A stretch of 7,995 nucleotides of DNA from JBHELG01 sp046263195 (GTDB lineage: Bacteria; Actinomycetota; Nitriliruptoria; Nitriliruptorales; JAHWKO01): the NCBI GenBank assembly GCA_046263195.1, contig JBHELG010000012.1, positions 1 to 7,995 of the forward strand, in the 5' to 3' direction. Under the pieces are notes generated by a model. The model saw only the letters and a list, made by a program, of their open reading frames with translations. It had not been told where the DNA came from and searched no databases. This document shows positions 5,980 through 7,995 of the stretch, piece by piece; the first letter of the stretch is position 1, and the number at the start of each line of letters is the position of its first letter. The position numbers were made by a program, and so were the translations under genes.

Positions 5980-6480
5980 TCAGTCGTCGCGGTCCAGGCA
6001 GGGGTCGTCGGGGTCGATCGCGCGCAGGATCCGCCGCGCAATGTTGTTCAGTTGCTGGGGCTGGGTCTTGGTGAGTGGGTCGAACACGATCCGGCGGACC
6101 TCGTTGACGTGGCCGGGGGCGGTGGCAACTACCTTGTCCCATCCGGCGTCGGTGAGGATCGCAAGGGTGTAGCGGCCGTCGGCCGGGTCCGGCGCCCGGC
6201 GCACCCAGCCTCGCTTCTCGAGCCGGGTGACGACCTGCGACAGCCGCGACAGTGACCCCTCTGCCAGGGCTGCTAGCTCGCTCATCCGCATCGTGCGATC
6301 CGGGGCCTCTGAGAGGGCCGCCATCACCGTGTACTCGAAGTGGCTGATGCCAGCGTCGCGTCGCAGCTGTGCGTCCAGGGCGGGACCGAGGCGCATCACG
6401 ACACTGGCCAGCGCTAGCCAGGCCCGCCGCTCGTCGGGACCGAGCCACCGCGGCTCACGTGGCTCCTCTGGCGTCTGCAT
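5980..6480 (-). CDS. MarR-family transcriptional regulator
   Basis: Winged-helix dimeric repressor of 166 residues. An N-terminal dimerisation helix (RRAWLALASVVMRLGPALDAQLRRD, 18-42) is followed by ISHFEYTVMAALSEAP (45-60), MRMSELAALAEGSLSRLSQVVTRLEKRGWVRR (64-95, containing the recognition helix) and the wing DPADGRYTLAILTDAGWD (98-115). C-terminal helices complete the dimer arm. Its only Cys (C161) lies in the tail, so the paired-cysteine redox switch of some MarR proteins is not evident. The ATG at 6480 lacks a Shine-Dalgarno; instead a TACCCT box sits exactly 6 bases upstream, which fits a leaderless mRNA. The gene is divergent from an oxidoreductase/dioxygenase operon, and the shared intergenic region has three palindromes, one across its own -35. 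Autorepression and control of the divergent operon are inferred from this layout. A phenolic or quinone ligand is plausible. Confidence 0.93.
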   Translation of the reverse strand: MQTPEEPREPRWLGPDERRAWLALASVVMRLGPALDAQLRRDAGISHFEYTVMAALSEAPDRTMRMSELAALAEGSLSRLSQVVTRLEKRGWVRRAPDPADGRYTLAILTDAGWDKVVATAPGHVNEVRRIVFDPLTKTQPQQLNNIARRILRAIDPDDPCLDRDD

Positions 6481-6515
6481 GCTGAGAGGGTAGCCCTGGA
6501 CGCTTCACCGTTGAA
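6480..6515 (-). promoter_or_regulatory. Probable leaderless promoter of the marR-type gene
   Basis: On the minus strand a -10-like TACCCT (6492-6487, TAnnnT) lies 17 bases after TTCAAC (6515-6510), a weak -35. Transcription would start about 6-7 bases beyond the -10, at or next to the A of the ATG (6480). There is no Shine-Dalgarno between. The -35 sits within palindrome 1 (6503-6516), so a bound repressor would block it. Confidence 0.5.
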
Positions 6516-6516
6516 G
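6503..6516. promoter_or_regulatory. Operator-like palindrome 1 (CTTCA-N4-TGAAG)
   Basis: CTTCACCGTTGAAG: perfect 5-bp arms around CCGT. It overlaps the presumed -35 of the marR-type promoter. It shares arms and most of its centre with two more copies in the same intergenic region, as expected for binding sites of the adjacent MarR protein. Confidence 0.65.
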
Positions 6517-6534
6517 TTCTTTGGCTGGGAATGA

Positions 6535-6548
6535 CTTCACGGTTGAAG
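6535..6548. promoter_or_regulatory. Operator-like palindrome 2 (ACTTCA-N4-TGAAGT)
   Basis: CTTCACGGTTGAAG; with flanking bases the arms extend to 6 bp (6534-6549). It starts 32 bases after copy 1, about three helical turns. Its right arm supplies the TTGAAG -35-like box of the rightward promoter. Confidence 0.65.
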
Positions 6549-6571
6549 TGGTTACCTGTAGCATCTAGCTT
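6543..6571 (+). promoter_or_regulatory. Probable promoter of the oxidoreductase-dioxygenase operon
   Basis: TTGAAG (6543-6548) as -35 and TAGCTT (6566-6571, TAnnnT) as -10 are separated by 17 bases. The start point would fall near 6578, giving a leader of about 56 bases. Both boxes lie in or overlap palindromes 2 and 3. TAGCAT at 6559 is another possible -10 but has no well-placed -35. Confidence 0.45.
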
Positions 6572-6582
6572 CAGGTTTGAAG
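6569..6582. promoter_or_regulatory. Operator-like palindrome 3 (CTTCA-N4-TGAAG)
   Basis: CTTCAGGTTTGAAG starts 34 bases after copy 2. It overlaps the -10-like TAGCTT and the expected start point of the rightward operon, an ideal position for repression. Confidence 0.65.
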
Positions 6583-6633
6583 TCAGGTGCTCGACCGTCC
6601 AGCCTGGACAGCAACGGAAAGAGAGACAGGACC

Positions 6634-7581
6634 ATGCGCGCACTCCACGTCCCCGCCGCCGGAGCTCAGCCCGAGCTCGGAGATCTGCCCACCCCGACGC
6701 CGTCCGAGGGCACCGTCCTGATCCGGGTGAAGGCGGCCGGCCTGAACCCCATCGACAACAGCATCGCCTCCGGGATGGTGGCGGGGATGATCCCGCACGA
6801 GTACCCGCTGGTGCTCGGGCGTGACGCCGCCGGCGTGGTCGAGGCGGTCGGCGACGGCGTCGAGGGCATCGCTGTCGGCGATGAGGTCCTCGGCCACGTC
6901 CTGCTCGCCCCGCCCGTGCAGGCCGGAACCCTCGCCGAGTACGCCGTTCTCCCAGCCGCCGCGGTGGTGCACAAGCCCAAGAGCCTGGGCTTCGCGGCTG
7001 CAGCTGCGCTGCCGCTGGCCGGCGCGGCGGCCGCTCAGGCTGTCGAGTCGATCGACCCGCAGCCAGGTCAGACTGTCCTGGTCAACGGCGCCTCCGGCGG
7101 CGTCGGCTCCTTCGCCGTGCAGCTACTCGCCTCCCGTGGCACCACGGTGATCGCCACCGGCACATCTACCGACACCGACCGGCTGCGTGAGCTGGGCGCG
7201 GCCGAGGTGATCGACTTCACCGCAGGCCCGGTCGCCGAGCAGGTCCGCTCCGCCTACCCCGACGGCGTCGATGCCCTGGTCAACCTCGTCGGCTTCAGCG
7301 CAGACGACGTCCCCGTGGCCGCACTGCGCAGGGGCGGCGCGCTCGCGTCGACCACTGCCGAACCGGACGAGCAGACCGTCGCCGCACACGAACTGACCAG
7401 CGCACAGATCATGGTCGCTCCCGTCCGCGAGGTCGTCGCACCGCTCGCCGAGCAGGCAGCCGCCGGAACGCTCAAGGTCGCCGTGGCGGACGTCCTGCCG
7501 CTCGACCAGGCCGCCGCCGGGCTCGCCACGATCGCAGAGGGTCACGTCAGCGGGAAGATCGTCATCGACTGCGAGGCCTGA
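6634..7581 (+). CDS. NADP-dependent quinone oxidoreductase-type MDR protein (zinc-less)
   Basis: Medium-chain dehydrogenase/reductase of 315 residues, quinone oxidoreductase-like branch, expected to reduce quinones or activated alkenes with NAD(P)H in the cytosol. The GroES-like N-terminal domain has VKAAGLNPIDNSIASG (32-47), LVLGRDAAGVVEAVGDGVEGIAVGDEVLG (59-87) and AGTLAEYAVLPAAAVVHKP (97-115). The Rossmann domain has VLVNGASGGVGSFAVQLLASRG (148-169), with the nucleotide-binding GASGGVG, then LRELGAAEVIDF (184-195). The end, EGHVSGKIVIDCEA, matches the usual GKIVI finish. The structural and catalytic zinc Cys residues of alcohol dehydrogenases are absent. I chose ATG 6634, where homology begins; a TTG at 6577 in the same frame would add non-conserved residues within the operator region. 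GAGAGACAGG lies before the ATG. It is first gene of an operon with the dioxygenase and is probably repressed through the upstream palindromes. Confidence 0.93.
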   Translation: MRALHVPAAGAQPELGDLPTPTPSEGTVLIRVKAAGLNPIDNSIASGMVAGMIPHEYPLVLGRDAAGVVEAVGDGVEGIAVGDEVLGHVLLAPPVQAGTLAEYAVLPAAAVVHKPKSLGFAAAAALPLAGAAAAQAVESIDPQPGQTVLVNGASGGVGSFAVQLLASRGTTVIATGTSTDTDRLRELGAAEVIDFTAGPVAEQVRSAYPDGVDALVNLVGFSADDVPVAALRRGGALASTTAEPDEQTVAAHELTSAQIMVAPVREVVAPLAEQAAAGTLKVAVADVLPLDQAAAGLATIAEGHVSGKIVIDCEA

Positions 7582-7660
7582 GGCGGCCGTGCCGGCGCAG
7601 GTCCCACGCCACCTCGACCCGCCGCTCCACGTCCGCCGCCCGTTGAACCCGGAGCCCACG

Positions 7661-7995
7661 GTGACCGTCCTCCTCAGGGAAAACAGCAGCACCGCCGCCG
7701 CGGATGCGCTGATCGATCCACGTCACCCGTTCGCCCAGCACCTGCGCCGCGTCGCCACGCTCGACTGTGAGCAGCCCCACGCCGCATGGACACCCGATCG
7801 CGGCGCGCTGCCGTCGCTGTACATCTCTCACGGCGCCCCGCCGACGTTCGCCGACCCCGCGTGGATGGAGGAGATGTTCAGCTGGGCACGCCGGCTGCCC
7901 AAGCCCAAGGCCATCCTCATCGTCTCGGCGCACTGGGAGTCCGACGACCTCGGCATCACCAGTACCGTGCCGACCGAGCTCGTCTACGACTTCGG
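7661..7995 (+). CDS. DODA-type (LigB-like) extradiol aromatic ring-opening dioxygenase, 3' end outside window
   Basis: N-terminal 111 residues of a class III extradiol dioxygenase resembling 4,5-DOPA dioxygenase. Diagnostic stretches: SLYISHGAPPTFADPAWMEEMF (52-73) with a metal-ligand His in SHGAP (H57), LPKPKAILIVSAHWES (79-94) with the second His in SAHWE (H91), and LVYDF at the window edge. The family opens the ring of catecholic compounds using a metal centre in the cytosol; this one's substrate is unknown. The core normally starts almost at SLYISHGAP, so about 50 extra N-terminal residues (with ADALIDPRHPFAQHLRRVATLD) are unusual. GTG 7661 has GGAG 6 bases upstream. An in-frame GTG at 7589 with GAGG 5 bases upstream, just 7 bases after the oxidoreductase stop, is a serious alternative and would add 24 residues. 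It is in one operon with the oxidoreductase, consistent with joint handling of catechols and quinones. Confidence 0.88.
   Translation, partial: MTVLLRENSSTAAADALIDPRHPFAQHLRRVATLDCEQPHAAWTPDRGALPSLYISHGAPPTFADPAWMEEMFSWARRLPKPKAILIVSAHWESDDLGITSTVPTELVYDF

Noticed and set aside
1..7995. CRISPR array, complete insertion sequence, phage module or defence system
   Set aside because: No regularly spaced direct repeats, no intact transposase with terminal repeats, and no phage or defence protein motifs were seen in any frame.

Overview
The window looks like chromosome of a high-GC Gram-positive bacterium (Actinomycetota). G+C is high throughout, third codon positions are almost all G or C, GTG starts are common, one transcript appears leaderless, and the protein families present (PadR plus prefix-domain membrane protein, DrrAB-type ABC exporter) are typical of that phylum. 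I cannot name a genus. No phage structural genes, CRISPR array, rRNA or canonical tRNA was found.

Left part (1-3629): a PadR-family repressor, cut by the left edge, is followed 3 bases after its stop by a multi-membrane protein with an N-terminal permease-prefix (HAAS-like) region and a DUF4153-like body. Convergent to it is a two-gene ABC exporter of the daunorubicin-resistance type: the ATPase is first and overlaps the permease by 4 bases (ATGA).

Middle (3630-5979): a sparsely coded, patchwork segment. It holds a PhnB-like VOC protein with a strong ribosome binding site and a likely stem-loop terminator, and a 56-residue coiled-coil micro-protein with its own ribosome binding site and stem-loop. 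Just upstream of that small gene is a tRNA-like element (7-bp acceptor-type stem, perfect T arm, encoded CCA, but no D arm and no anticodon loop). A more decayed tRNA-like relic follows about 330 bases further on, then a truncated IS3-family transposase that keeps only its first catalytic Asp. The broken transposase and tRNA-like pieces suggest a site of past insertion and deletion.

Right part (5980-7995): a divergently arranged regulator and operon. A MarR-family regulator points left. A zinc-less quinone oxidoreductase-type MDR protein and a DODA-type (LigB-like) extradiol dioxygenase, cut by the right edge, point right. The 153 bases between the two start codons carry three copies of CTTCA-N4-TGAAG at 32- and 34-base spacing. 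One overlaps the -35 of the apparently leaderless marR promoter; the other two overlap the -35 and -10 of the operon promoter. The layout predicts autorepression plus repression of a quinone/catechol-processing operon by the MarR protein. This is inferred from arrangement and families, not demonstrated.
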